Positions 34,298-43,677 of a stretch of DNA of 64,000 bases are shown piece after piece (within the stretch, counting starts at the first letter, position 1; every line of letters starts with the position of its first letter). The notes under the pieces were generated by a model, which was given only the letters and a program-made list of their open reading frames with translations, was not told where the DNA came from and ran no database searches. The stretch is from Polyangium jinanense (GTDB taxonomy: Bacteria; Myxococcota; Polyangia; Polyangiales; Polyangiaceae), in the NCBI RefSeq assembly GCF_028435365.1, contig NZ_JAGTJJ010000004.1, positions 62,001-126,000 of the forward strand, in the 5' to 3' direction. The position numbers and the translations under genes are program-made.

Positions 34298-35368
34298 TCA
34301 GGTCTCCAGGACGACGGCGCTCTTGGGATTCCAACCCACGACGACCGAGGTGCCATGCTCGATATGGCCGTGCGTGGCCGGCGGCTCGGTCGCGACGACA
34401 CGCTCGCCGCCCGCGAGACGCACGACGGTCTTCCAGACGGAACCGACGAAAACGGTCTCCTCGACGGTCCCGGGGAGCGCGACGCCCTGAATTTCGCCGT
34501 CGTCCGCTTTGCGTACGGAGACCATTTCGGGGCGTACGCTCAAAGAGATGCGGTGGCCGGCTTCGAGGACGGCGTCGGGCTCGATCGGGATGCGCGCGCC
34601 GCCGAGGGAAAACGCGTGCGCGGAGCCATCACGGAAGACCTCGCCCGCGAGGAGGTTCGTCTCGCCGATGAAATCGGCGACGAAGCGGGTCTTCGGGCGG
34701 TTGTAAATGGCGACGGGCGCGTCGATCTGCTCGATCCGGCCGCCGTTCATGACCGCGACGCGGTCGCTCATGGTGAGCGCCTCCTCCTGGTCGTGCGTGA
34801 CGTAAACGAACGTCATGCCGAGCTTGCGCTGGAGGCTCTTCAGCTCGAATTGCATCTCCTTGCGGAGCTTCAAGTCGAGGGCGCCGAGGGGCTCGTCGAG
34901 CAGGAGCACGGAGGGGCCATTGACGATCGCGCGCGCGACCGCAACGCGCTGCTGCTGGCCGCCGGAGAGCTCGCGCGGCTTGCGCGCGGCGAACGCGTCC
35001 ATGCGCACCATGGCGAGGACCTCGGCCACTTTGCGCTCGATCTCGGCCTTGGGGAGGCGCTTCTGTTCGAGGCCATAAGCGACGTTCTGGCGCACGCTCA
35101 TGTGCGGGAAGAGGGCGTAGCTCTGGAAGACCGTGTTGACGTCGCGCTTGTAAGGCGGGAGCGCGGAGACCTCGCGGCCGTCGAGGTAGATTTCGCCCGA
35201 AGTGGCCATCTCGAAGCCGCCGATCATGCGGAGTGTCGTGGTCTTGCCGCAGCCGCTCGGGCCGAGGAAGGTGAGGAATTCGCCCTTCTCGATGGATAGA
35301 TCGAGCGATTTGACGACCTCGACGTCGCCGAAGCGCTTGACGACCTTGCGTAGCTCCACGATGCCCAA
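34298..35368 (-). CDS. potA: Spermidine/putrescine ABC transporter ATP-binding protein
   Basis: A 356-aa ATPase with Walker A GPSGCGKTT, signature LSGGQQQRVAVARA, Walker B VLLLDEPLGALD, and a C-terminal TOBE-like domain (about residues 270-350), the layout and length of PotA. The start appears to be TTG at 35368 with AAGGAG upstream; a GTG three codons later is the alternative. It follows potC by 5 bases. Together with PotB, PotC and PotD it imports polyamines. Confidence 0.93.
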   Translation of the reverse strand: MGIVELRKVVKRFGDVEVVKSLDLSIEKGEFLTFLGPSGCGKTTTLRMIGGFEMATSGEIYLDGREVSALPPYKRDVNTVFQSYALFPHMSVRQNVAYGLEQKRLPKAEIERKVAEVLAMVRMDAFAARKPRELSGGQQQRVAVARAIVNGPSVLLLDEPLGALDLKLRKEMQFELKSLQRKLGMTFVYVTHDQEEALTMSDRVAVMNGGRIEQIDAPVAIYNRPKTRFVADFIGETNLLAGEVFRDGSAHAFSLGGARIPIEPDAVLEAGHRISLSVRPEMVSVRKADDGEIQGVALPGTVEETVFVGSVWKTVVRLAGGERVVATEPPATHGHIEHGTSVVVGWNPKSAVVLET

Positions 35369-35373
35369 AACGA

Positions 35374-36216
35374 TTACTCCTTGTCGCGGCCGCCGAGCGC
35401 GGTGCCGAGCAGGATGAGGCCGATCGATCCGGCGAAGACGAGGGTCGAGATCGCGTTGACCTCGGGAGAAATGCCCCGGCGCATCATGGCCCAGATCTGA
35501 ATGGGGAGGGTGTTGTCGCCCGCGATGAGGAAAAACGTGACCGGAATCTCGTCGAGCGAGAGCGTGAACGAGAGGAGCGCCGAGCCGATGATGGCCGTCT
35601 TGATGTTCGGCAGGATGACCCGGAAGAACGTGGTGAGCGGCGGCGCGCCGAGATCCGCCGAGGCCTCTTCGAGCGATGGATCGAGGCGCCGGAGGCGGGC
35701 ATAGACCTGCGTGAGCGTGATCGCGATGAGGAACGTGCCGTGGCCGATGAGGACGGCGAGGAGCGAGACAGGGACGCCAATGAGCGGAAAGAAGCTCAAC
35801 ATGGCGACGCCCGTGACGATGCCCGGCAAGGTGAGCGGCAAAAGGACGATCCGTTCGAGGAGCCGTTTGCCCGGGAACTCGTGGCGCGCGAGCGCAATGG
35901 CCCCGGGGACCCCGAGGAGGAGGCCGATCGAGGTGCCGCCGAGCGCGACGAGGAGGCTGATGCGGAGCGCCGACACGAGCTGCTCGTCCTCGAGCAGCAT
36001 GCGATACCAGCGGAGGGAGAAGCCGCGCATCGGGAAGACGTTCACCGCGTCGGGGTTGAACGAATACACGACGACGACGACCATCGGCAGGTAGATGAAC
36101 GCGAGGACGAACGCCGCCGCAGCGCCCACGAGGAGCGTCGGCAGATCGATGCGGGGGTTTGGGGGCAGAGCTCGGCTTGTCCGAGCGGAGCCCCCATGCG
36201 TAGACTGACGCGTCAT
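35374..36216 (-). CDS. potC: Spermidine/putrescine ABC transporter permease PotC
   Basis: A 280-aa permease with six membrane segments and the EAA-loop motif EEASADLGAPPLTTFFRVILPNIK split near residue 190. The N-terminal FIYLPMVVVVVYSFN and the extracytoplasmic FPMRGFSLRWYRMLLED are typical of PotC. ATG 36216 overlaps the potB stop (ATGA) and has a GGAGG ribosome site. The longer frame to 36642 runs inside potB and is rejected. Confidence 0.93.
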   Translation of the reverse strand: MTRQSTHGGSARTSRALPPNPRIDLPTLLVGAAAAFVLAFIYLPMVVVVVYSFNPDAVNVFPMRGFSLRWYRMLLEDEQLVSALRISLLVALGGTSIGLLLGVPGAIALARHEFPGKRLLERIVLLPLTLPGIVTGVAMLSFFPLIGVPVSLLAVLIGHGTFLIAITLTQVYARLRRLDPSLEEASADLGAPPLTTFFRVILPNIKTAIIGSALLSFTLSLDEIPVTFFLIAGDNTLPIQIWAMMRRGISPEVNAISTLVFAGSIGLILLGTALGGRDKE

Positions 36217-37139
36217 CGCGCGCCTCCGAGGCGGCCGCGGCCCGATTCGAGGCTGGCGAACGATTTTTCGACGCGGGACGTCGTCTCCAGGAGCAGCACG
36301 ACGACGACGAGCAGGACGATTCCGACGACGGAGCCGAGGGGACGATCGTTCGAGGTGCCGAAGAGGTTCTGCACGACGTTCGAGATCATGAGGTTGTCGG
36401 TGCCGCCGAGCAGGACGGGCGCGAGGAAATCGCCGAGCGTCAGGACGAACGCGAACGTGCCGCCCGCGATGACGCCGGGCAGCGAGAGCGGGAAGACGAC
36501 GCGGAAGAACGTGGTCAGGCGACCGGCGCCGAGGTCCTTCGACGCCTCGACGAGCGAGCGGGGGATCTGCTCGAACGCCGTGTACACCGGCATGAGGACG
36601 AACGGCGTGTAGATGTGGACGAGGCCGATGATGATCGCCCATTCACTGTAGAGAAAGGCCTCGACGGGCGCATCCGTGATCTTCGCCCATTGCAGGAAGG
36701 AATTCAGGATTCCTTCGCGGCCGAGGATGATCTTCCACGCATACGCGCGGACGATGTAGCTCACCCAGAGCGGGACGATGATGAGGCTGTAGAGCAGCTC
36801 CTTCCCGCGGCGCACCTTGAACGCGATGAAGTACGCAAGCGGCACGCTGAAGAGCACGGAGAGGCTCGTGACGGTCAGCGCGATCTTGAAGGTGTAGAGC
36901 AGCGTGCTCCGGTAGAGGGTCTTCGTGAAAAAGGCCTTCCACGGGTCGAGCGTGGGCTCGAGGACGACGTTTCCGAGATCGTCGGATCCGAGGAAGCTCT
37001 GGAAAAACAGACCCAGGTACGGCAGGACGAGGAAGCAGAGCAGCCAGAGCGCAGGGGGCAGGACGAGGAACAGGAGCGCCCGCCTCTTCGGCGGGGTTTG
37101 CGTGTGTACCGTGGCCTTCGCGGCGGGCGCCGTATCCAT
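36213..37139 (-). CDS. potB: Spermidine/putrescine ABC transporter permease PotB
   Basis: A 308-aa permease with a basic N-terminus, a first membrane segment ALLFLVLPPALWLLCFLVLPYLG, five more segments, and the EAA motif VEASKDLGAGRLTTFFRVVFP. Forms the heteromeric channel with PotC. It lies 10 bases after potD and overlaps potC by 4 bases. Confidence 0.93.
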   Translation of the reverse strand: MDTAPAAKATVHTQTPPKRRALLFLVLPPALWLLCFLVLPYLGLFFQSFLGSDDLGNVVLEPTLDPWKAFFTKTLYRSTLLYTFKIALTVTSLSVLFSVPLAYFIAFKVRRGKELLYSLIIVPLWVSYIVRAYAWKIILGREGILNSFLQWAKITDAPVEAFLYSEWAIIIGLVHIYTPFVLMPVYTAFEQIPRSLVEASKDLGAGRLTTFFRVVFPLSLPGVIAGGTFAFVLTLGDFLAPVLLGGTDNLMISNVVQNLFGTSNDRPLGSVVGIVLLVVVVLLLETTSRVEKSFASLESGRGRLGGAR

Positions 37140-37149
37140 GCTCGTTCGC

Positions 37150-38307
37150 CTACTTCGCGCTCTTCACCTCGTTCCAGAGCTCGTTGTACTTCTTGCGCTC
37201 CTTCACGTATTGCCAGAAGTTGAGGCGCTTGAAGTACGTCTCGCCCTCGGTGACACACGGGCTCTTCTTGAGGTCCTCGGACATGTGCTCCTTGGCCTTG
37301 GCATTCGCCACGCAATACCCGCCCGTCGCCTCGAAGACGAGCGCCTGGGCCTTCGGCGTCGTGACGTAATCGAGGTACGCGAGCGCGAGCTCCTTGTTCT
37401 TCGACGACGAGGTGATCATGAGCCGATCGATCCAGCCCGTCGCGCCCTCCTCCGGAATCACGCCCTTGAGGTTCAAGCCCTCCTTGTTGAGCGTGCCGAC
37501 CGTGAGCGGCCAGCCGACGGCCAGGACGACCTCCTTGTTCTTGAAGAGATCGTTGAGCTCACCCGCGGTCGCCCAGTACTTGCGCACCTGGGGCTTGAGC
37601 TCGACGAGCTTCTTCTTCGCCTCGGCAAGCTGCTCGTCCGTCATGTTGTAGAGCGCCGCCGGGTTCGACTTGTCGAGCCCCATGATCTGGCCGACGAGAT
37701 AGATGTTCGAGATGTCGTCCCAGAGGGTGACCTTGCCCTTGTATTGCGCGTCGTAGAAGACCTTCCAGCTCTTCGGCTCCTCTTTCACGACATTCGCGTC
37801 GTAAATGAGGTAATCGGGGCCCCAGGTGAACGGGACGCCGTAGAGCTTGCCGTCCTTCTTGACGTCGTCGAGGTTCTTCAGCGCGTCCGCGAGGTCGCCC
37901 CAGCTCGAGATCTTCGAGGTGTCGATGGGATCGACGAGGCCGCCCTGCATGAGCGTGTACGCGACGTCCGAGGACGGCGAGACGATATCGTAGACGCCGG
38001 GGCTCGACTTGAGCTTCGCCACGAGCTCGTCGCTCGAACCGAAATACGTGCCCTTGACGGTGACGCCGTATTTCTCCTCGAACCCCTTCGTGAACTTGGC
38101 ATCGGCATACCCCTCCCACGCGAGGATGTTCAAGGTCTGACCCTTGAACTTCTGGGCAGGGTCGGCCGGCTTCTGCGCCGCGGGCGCCGCGCTGCCCGTC
38201 GGCGCCGCGCCCTCCGGCTTCTGTTCACCCGGGCGGCCACAGCCGAGCGCCGCGATCCCGAGCACGGCGAGGCCCGCCGCCGATACCCACGAAGACAAAC
38301 GAATCAT
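37150..38307 (-). CDS. potD: Polyamine-binding lipoprotein PotD
   Basis: A 385-aa substrate-binding protein. A lipobox LGIAALGC anchors it, followed by a Pro/Ala/Gly-rich linker and the SBP_bac_8-like core starting TLNILAWEGYADAKF. DIVSPSSDVAYTLMQGGLVDPID and AVGWPLTVGTL are consistent with PotD/PotF-type polyamine binders. A GGAGG ribosome site precedes ATG 38307; the longer open frame overlaps the aldehyde dehydrogenase gene and is spurious. It delivers putrescine or spermidine to PotBC; which one cannot be read from sequence alone. Confidence 0.92.
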   Translation of the reverse strand: MIRLSSWVSAAGLAVLGIAALGCGRPGEQKPEGAAPTGSAAPAAQKPADPAQKFKGQTLNILAWEGYADAKFTKGFEEKYGVTVKGTYFGSSDELVAKLKSSPGVYDIVSPSSDVAYTLMQGGLVDPIDTSKISSWGDLADALKNLDDVKKDGKLYGVPFTWGPDYLIYDANVVKEEPKSWKVFYDAQYKGKVTLWDDISNIYLVGQIMGLDKSNPAALYNMTDEQLAEAKKKLVELKPQVRKYWATAGELNDLFKNKEVVLAVGWPLTVGTLNKEGLNLKGVIPEEGATGWIDRLMITSSSKNKELALAYLDYVTTPKAQALVFEATGGYCVANAKAKEHMSEDLKKSPCVTEGETYFKRLNFWQYVKERKKYNELWNEVKSAK

Positions 38308-38336
38308 CGCGAATCCTCCAATCCCCACGGACGGGT

Positions 38337-39788
38337 CTATCCCCGGTACGAAATGACGGTCTTGCGCTCGCTGTACTCTTCCATCGCGTAACGGACGCCC
38401 TCGCGGCCGAGGCCAGACTCCTTCACGCCGCCATAAGGCATGTGATCGGCGCGATAGGTGGGGACCTCGTTGATCATGACGCCGCCGACCTCGAGATCCT
38501 CGGCCGCACGACGCGCGACACGCAAGCTGTCGGTGAAAACGCCCGCCTGGAGGCCGTACTTGGAACGATTGACCGCCTCGATGGCCTCGCCGACGTCGCG
38601 ATAGGTGAGCAGGTTGAGCACCGGGCCGAAGACCTCCTCGCGCACGATCGCGAGCGCCTCGCCCGGACGATCGATGACCGTCGGCTGGACGAGGTTGCCC
38701 TCGCGTTTGCCGCCGCAAAGGACGTTCGCGCCCGACTTCTGCGCTTCGTCGATCCACGTCGTGATGCGCTCGGCCGCCTTGCCGTCGATGACCGGGCCGA
38801 CGAGCACGCCCTCGGCGCGCGGATCGCCGGTCTTGATGCGAGCGACCTCCTCGATCAAGAAGCCGCGGAACGCCTCCTCGACGCTCTCCTCGACCCAGAC
38901 GTTTTGCACGGAAATGCAGACCTGGCCGGCATACGCGAATGCGCCGTACGCGACGCGGGAAGCGGCGCGGACGAGGTCGGCCCCGCTGTGGACGATGACC
39001 GCAGCATTGCCGCCGAGCTCGAGCACGGTGCGCTTGCCGCGCGCCATGCTCTGGATGCTCCAGCCGACGGAGGCGCTGCCCGTGAAGCTGACGACGCCGA
39101 CACGCGGGTCACGAATCGCGCGCCCCGTGACCTCGTTCGGCGCGGTGATCGTCTGGAGCGCGGCGAGCGGGATGGTCTCGCGGCTCTCGGAGACCTCGTT
39201 CGCCGCCGCCTCGAAGACCTCGGCGAGGAGGCGGACCGCGCCCGGGGTCTGCGGCGCCGGCTTGACGAGCACGGGCGCGCCGATCGCGAGCGCAGGTACG
39301 ACCTTGTGCGCGACGAGGTTCAGCGGGAAGTTGAACGGCGTGATCGCGAGGACGGGCCCACGCGGGACGAAGAGGCTCGTGCCCGGCTCGTACGCGCGGC
39401 CCGCCGCGTCGATGTCGACGGGGAAGACCTCGCCGCCGTAACGCTTGGCCTCCTCGGCGCCGACGATGAAGGTGGTGATCGCGCGGGACACCTCGGCGTC
39501 CGCGAGCGCCGCGGGTTTGCCAGCCTCGTCGACGATCGACGCGACGAACTTCGCCCGCTCCTCGTCGATCCGTCGCGCCATCGCGGCGAGGAGGCGGCTG
39601 CGCAGGTACCGGCTCGTCTTGCGGAAACGTGTCTGCGCGGCCTTCGCAGCGCAAAGCGCGCGCTCCATGAGCGCGTCATCCGCCTCCTCCGCGACCGCGA
39701 CGATGCGGCCGCTGTAGGGGGACTTGATGGTGTGCGTGCGGGACGACTCCCGCCACGCGCCGTCAATGAAGAGCAAGTGCCGGCTCAT
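38337..39788 (-). CDS. Aldehyde dehydrogenase family protein
   Basis: A 483-aa NAD(P)-dependent aldehyde dehydrogenase with ITPFNFPLNLVAHKV and KPAPQTPG cofactor motifs, catalytic Glu in TVLELGGNAA and catalytic Cys in YAGQVCISVQNV (about residue 290), and the C-terminal GGVKESGLGREGVRYAMEEY. It resembles the GapN/lactaldehyde/succinate-semialdehyde-type branch. Its ATG overlaps the aminotransferase stop by 4 bases, with a GGGAGGAG site inside that gene. By context it probably oxidises the semialdehyde produced in polyamine breakdown (succinate semialdehyde or similar); this assignment is inference. Confidence 0.9.
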   Translation of the reverse strand: MSRHLLFIDGAWRESSRTHTIKSPYSGRIVAVAEEADDALMERALCAAKAAQTRFRKTSRYLRSRLLAAMARRIDEERAKFVASIVDEAGKPAALADAEVSRAITTFIVGAEEAKRYGGEVFPVDIDAAGRAYEPGTSLFVPRGPVLAITPFNFPLNLVAHKVVPALAIGAPVLVKPAPQTPGAVRLLAEVFEAAANEVSESRETIPLAALQTITAPNEVTGRAIRDPRVGVVSFTGSASVGWSIQSMARGKRTVLELGGNAAVIVHSGADLVRAASRVAYGAFAYAGQVCISVQNVWVEESVEEAFRGFLIEEVARIKTGDPRAEGVLVGPVIDGKAAERITTWIDEAQKSGANVLCGGKREGNLVQPTVIDRPGEALAIVREEVFGPVLNLLTYRDVGEAIEAVNRSKYGLQAGVFTDSLRVARRAAEDLEVGGVMINEVPTYRADHMPYGGVKESGLGREGVRYAMEEYSERKTVISYRG

Positions 39789-41113
39789 GCGCTCCTCCCG
39801 AGTTCTGCGAGCCCCGCTTCAAGGACCACGAGCCCTTCGTCGAGCTCAGTGTCTTCGAGGGTGAGCGGCGGGGCGAGGCGAATGACGTTGCCGTACGTGC
39901 CAGCGCCGAGGACGACGACGCCGTGCTGATAACAGTACTTCGCGAGCGCTTGCGCCGAGGCCTTGTCCGGCTCCCGCGTGTGGGGATCTTTCACCAGCTC
40001 GATGGCCCGCATGGGGCCGATGCCGCGGACGTCGCCGATGATCGGGAAACGCTCTTTCCACGCGAGGAGGCGCGCGCCGATGGTCTCGCCGACGGCGTGG
40101 ATGCGCTTCAAGAGCGCGCCGCCGTCGGCCTCGAAGCGATCGATCACGGCGAGCGCGGCCGCGCAGGCGACGGGGTTTCCGCCGAACGTGCCGCCAATCG
40201 CGCCCTCGATGGGCGCATCCATGATCTCGGCGCGGCCGACGACCGCGGAGATCGGCAGGCCCGAGCCGAGGCCCTTCGCGAGCGTGACGAGGTCGGGCTC
40301 GATGCCGTAGTGCTCGCACGCGAAGAGCTTGCCGGTGCGGCCGAACCCGGTCTGGATCTCGTCGACGATGAGGACGATGCCGTGCTGCTTGCAGAAGCTC
40401 GCGAGCTCTTTGACGAAAGCCACGGGCGCGTCGATGAAGCCGCCCTCGCCGAGGACGAGCTCGATGACGACCGCGGCGACGTTGTTCGCGCCGACGTGGT
40501 GCAGGACGAGCTCGGAGAGCTCGCGCATGGCCCACGCGGAGGCGTCGGGCTCGGGCGAGCGGTAGGCGTAGGGGAACGGCGTACGGTAGACCTCGGGGAC
40601 GAACGGCGCGAAGCCCTGCCGATAACCGACCTTGCTGGTCATCGTCATCGCGAGGAACGTGCGGCCGTGGAAGGCGTGGTCGAAGACGACGACGCCCTGC
40701 CGCTTCGTGTGGGCGCGGGCGATCTTGACGGCGTTCTCCACGGCCTCGGCGCCGCTGTTCGCGAGGAAGGCTTTCTTCGCGAAGGCGCCGGGCGTGATGC
40801 GGTTCAGGCGCTCGCAGAGCGCGACGTAGCCCTCGTACGGGACGACGTTGAAGCTCGTGTGCAAGAACCGTTCAGCCTGCGTCTGCACGGCCCGCACGAC
40901 GTCCTCCGGCGTGTGGCCGAGGTTCGCCACGGCGATACCGGAGGCGAAATCGAGCAGTCGATTGCCGTCGACGTCCTCGATCACCGCGCCGTGCGCCTTC
41001 GCCACGAAGATGGGCGTCCCATGGAACGGCCCCCGGGCGACCGCCGCGCGGCGCTGTTCCATGAGCGCCCGGCTCCGAGGCCCCGGGATCTCGGTCTTCA
41101 ATTCGATCCGCAT
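39785..41113 (-). CDS. gabT: Class III aminotransferase (4-aminobutyrate type)
   Basis: A 442-aa PLP-dependent transaminase. It shows NSGAEAVENAVKIAR, FDHAFHGRTFLAMTMTSK, VIVDEIQTGFGRTGKLFA-type acidic PLP motif (LIVDEIQTGFGR) and the Schiff-base Lys in TLAKGLGSG near residue 275. The pattern fits 4-aminobutyrate aminotransferases; putrescine- or diaminobutyrate-type activities are close alternatives. ATG 41113 has a GGGAGAG ribosome site and follows the upstream dehydrogenase by 25 bases. In this operon it would remove the amino group of putrescine or GABA. Confidence 0.9.
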   Translation of the reverse strand: MRIELKTEIPGPRSRALMEQRRAAVARGPFHGTPIFVAKAHGAVIEDVDGNRLLDFASGIAVANLGHTPEDVVRAVQTQAERFLHTSFNVVPYEGYVALCERLNRITPGAFAKKAFLANSGAEAVENAVKIARAHTKRQGVVVFDHAFHGRTFLAMTMTSKVGYRQGFAPFVPEVYRTPFPYAYRSPEPDASAWAMRELSELVLHHVGANNVAAVVIELVLGEGGFIDAPVAFVKELASFCKQHGIVLIVDEIQTGFGRTGKLFACEHYGIEPDLVTLAKGLGSGLPISAVVGRAEIMDAPIEGAIGGTFGGNPVACAAALAVIDRFEADGGALLKRIHAVGETIGARLLAWKERFPIIGDVRGIGPMRAIELVKDPHTREPDKASAQALAKYCYQHGVVVLGAGTYGNVIRLAPPLTLEDTELDEGLVVLEAGLAELGRSA

Positions 41114-41138
41114 GCGGTCTCTCCCAAAAAAACGTCGG

Positions 41139-42605
41139 CTAGTACCAGCCGAGCGGGGCCTCGTCCAGATTGATGTTGACCTGCTTGGTCTCGAGATACG
41201 CCTCGATGCCGTAGAGCCCGAGCTCACGCCCGGTGCCGCTCTGCTTGTAGCCGCCCCAGGGCATCTCGTTGAACGTCGGATGATACGTGTTCACCCACGT
41301 GATGCCGGCGCGAAGCTCGCGGATCACGCGGTGCGCGCGCGTGAGGTTCTTCGTCCAGACCGCCGCCGCGAGGCCGTACTCGGTGTCGTTCGCGAGCGCG
41401 ATGGCCTCCTCCTCGGTGTCGAAGGGAAGCACGGCGAGAACCGGCCCGAAGATCTCCTCGCGCGCGATGCGCATCGAGGGCTTGACGTCGACGAAGATGG
41501 TGGGCTCGAGGAAGTGCCCGCTCGCGAGCGCAGGATCCGACGGACGCTTGCCGCCGCAGACGAGCCGCGCGCCCTCCTCGAGGCCGATGCGAACGTACGA
41601 CTCGACCTTGTCGCGATGCGCGCCCGAGACGAGAGGTCCCATCTTCGTCGCGGGATCGAGGCCATGTCCGACCTTCACGCGCGGGATCTTCTCGACCATC
41701 GCGGCGACGAGGCGATCATGGATCGAGCGCTCGACGAGGAGGCGTGATCCCGCGGAGCAAACCTCGCCCTGGTTCGCGAAGGCGCCGAAGAGCGCGCCGT
41801 CGACGGCGGCCTCGAAATCGGCGTCGGCGAAGACGATGTTCGGGTTCTTGCCGCCGAGCTCGAGCGTGACCTTCTTCAAGTTGGTCGCGGAAGCCTGGAG
41901 GATCTTGCGGCCCGTGACGGTGCCGCCGGTGAAAGCGACCTTGTCGACGCGCGGGCTCTCGGCGAGCTCTTCGCCCGCGCCGGCGCCGGGGCCCGTGAGG
42001 ATGTTGACGACGCCGGGCGGGAAACCGACCTCGGTGACGATGCGGCCGAGCTCCAGGGCCGTGAGGGGCGTGAGCTCCGACGGTTTGAGCACACAGGTGT
42101 TGCCGGCCGCGAGGGCGGGCGCGAGCTTCCAGGCCGCCATGAGGAGCGGGTAGTTCCAGGGGATGATCTGGCCGCAGACGCCGACGGGCTCGCGGACGAC
42201 GAAGCTCACGCTGTTCGCCGGGACGTTCATGGTCTCGCCGGCGATCTTGGTGGCGAGGCCGCCGTAGAACTCGAAGCAGTTGGCGGCGTCGGCGACGTCG
42301 AACTGGGCCTCGGCGAGGGGCTTGCCACAGCTCTGGACCTCGAGGCGCGCGAGGGCGTCGGCCTCCTTGGTGATGGCCTCGGCGAGCTTGAAGAGGAGCT
42401 TCGCGCGGTCGAGCGCGGAGGTTTTGCGCCAGGGGCCGTTGTCGAATGCCGCACGCGCCGCGTCGATGGCGGCCCGCGCGTCCTCCCGGGAGGCTTCGGG
42501 GACCGTGGCGACGATCTCGCCATTGGCCGGGTCGCGAAGCTCGCGCGTCTGACCGGAGACGCTGTCCACCCAATTCCCACCGATGAGCATCTGATAGCGT
42601 TTCAT
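41139..42605 (-). CDS. Betaine/aminoaldehyde dehydrogenase-like enzyme
   Basis: A 488-aa aldehyde dehydrogenase with IIPWNYPLLMAAWKLAPAL, KPSELTPLTAL, catalytic Glu in VTLELGGKNPN (about 250) and catalytic Cys in NQGEVCSAGSRL (about 283), and WGGYKQSGTGRELG near the C-terminus. These match betaine-aldehyde / gamma-aminobutyraldehyde dehydrogenases (BetB/PatD-like). It is the first gene of the polyamine operon, with a strong GGGGAGGAG ribosome site. Expected to oxidise 4-aminobutanal to GABA; betaine aldehyde is the main alternative. Confidence 0.92.
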   Translation of the reverse strand: MKRYQMLIGGNWVDSVSGQTRELRDPANGEIVATVPEASREDARAAIDAARAAFDNGPWRKTSALDRAKLLFKLAEAITKEADALARLEVQSCGKPLAEAQFDVADAANCFEFYGGLATKIAGETMNVPANSVSFVVREPVGVCGQIIPWNYPLLMAAWKLAPALAAGNTCVLKPSELTPLTALELGRIVTEVGFPPGVVNILTGPGAGAGEELAESPRVDKVAFTGGTVTGRKILQASATNLKKVTLELGGKNPNIVFADADFEAAVDGALFGAFANQGEVCSAGSRLLVERSIHDRLVAAMVEKIPRVKVGHGLDPATKMGPLVSGAHRDKVESYVRIGLEEGARLVCGGKRPSDPALASGHFLEPTIFVDVKPSMRIAREEIFGPVLAVLPFDTEEEAIALANDTEYGLAAAVWTKNLTRAHRVIRELRAGITWVNTYHPTFNEMPWGGYKQSGTGRELGLYGIEAYLETKQVNINLDEAPLGWY

Positions 42606-42729
42606 TGCGCGGCCCTCTCCTCCCCTCGGAAGGCGGGCAGTCTACCCGGGATGAGGACCACGGCGGGAGAAAAAAGGGCGCGAGGGCGGACGAGGAACCG
42701 ACGCGGACGGACCCGGCAGGCGTGAGCGC

Positions 42730-42769
42730 GGGGGCAGGCGCGGGGGCGGGGGCAAACGAGGGGGCGGGG
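42730..42769 (+). other. G-rich tract, potential G-quadruplex
   Basis: Four runs of four to five G (GGGGG...GGGGG.C.GGGGG...GGGGGCGGGG) occur within 40 bases on the plus strand, upstream of the polyamine operon start and downstream of the hypothetical gene at 42887. The runs would lie on the template strand for the operon. The remaining intergenic sequence 42606-42886 shows no gene. Confidence 0.5.
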
Positions 42770-42886
42770 TGCGCTCGCGAGGGCCTGCACGGCTGGCCGC
42801 GAGGAGCAAGCGCGCAGCCGGATTGGCGGGGCTCGTTCGAGCGTCGCAATGGTACGCTCGCCATTTCAATCATACGTCGGATCGAT

Positions 42887-43558
42887 TCATCCCGCCGCCG
42901 TCTCGTCCCCCTCCTCGCTCGCCGCCCCCGCCCGGCTCACCTTCCGGAAAAACTGACCCGCCCAGTCGCGCGGCAAACCTCGCTCCCGCGCGCGGGCCGA
43001 CAATGCCTCGTGCAATCCGTCCCGCTCGCGCGTGAGCCCCTCGGCGAGCTCTTCCCGGCCGATGCGCGCCTCGCCGCGCACCGTGGCGACCGCCGTGGTC
43101 CTCTTGAGCGCCGCGTCTGCCGCCTTCGCCCAGGGTTCGAGTCCCGCGCGGTGCTTATCGAGGATCGGATCCTTCGAATCGAGCCATCCGATCACGCGCG
43201 CGACTTGCTTGGGTAACGCCTGGCGGATGAATTTGCTGACGGGGACCGAGAAAAACTGCGACCACCGCGCCGCCCCGCGTTCCTTGCCCACGGCGAGGAA
43301 AAGCTCGTCCCCGAATCGCTGGCAAGCACGATCGAGCCGCGTATTGGCGATGGTACGCGCGGCGTCCGCGTCCGCCTGCGCCTCGCGAGCCGAGCGCTCC
43401 TTTGTACGAACGACCTCGATCATCGCGAGCCAGCCGTCCGTGAGGAAAAGGAGATCGTGCGCATCGGGGTCGGCCTTCAGTCCGGAGCGCGTGAAAAAGA
43501 CCTCGGCCTCGGCTTCGTCGAGCAGCAGCGTGGGCGGGATCTTGCGGGGATGGGACAT
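42887..43558 (-). CDS. Hypothetical protein (223 aa)
   Basis: A mostly helical, charged cytoplasmic protein with no signal or membrane segment. A helical region around residues 60-90 (KERSAREAQADADAARTIAN) may form a coiled coil. Trp residues in ARWSQFF, RVIGWLDSKD and PRDWAGQFFRK stand out. ATG 43558 has a perfect GGAGG at seven bases. Its leader contains the 42-bp tandem array. I do not recognise the family. Confidence 0.75.
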   Translation of the reverse strand: MSHPRKIPPTLLLDEAEAEVFFTRSGLKADPDAHDLLFLTDGWLAMIEVVRTKERSAREAQADADAARTIANTRLDRACQRFGDELFLAVGKERGAARWSQFFSVPVSKFIRQALPKQVARVIGWLDSKDPILDKHRAGLEPWAKAADAALKRTTAVATVRGEARIGREELAEGLTRERDGLHEALSARARERGLPRDWAGQFFRKVSRAGAASEEGDETAAG

Positions 43559-43677
43559 GGGAACCTCCAGAAAGGGGTCACGTGTGAAACGTCGTGAGGC
43601 AGACGCTCCGGCCGAGGCGACGATGCAAGGGGAGCACACTATCGACGGAAAACTCCCCGGTGAGCGTCACGAGACCC

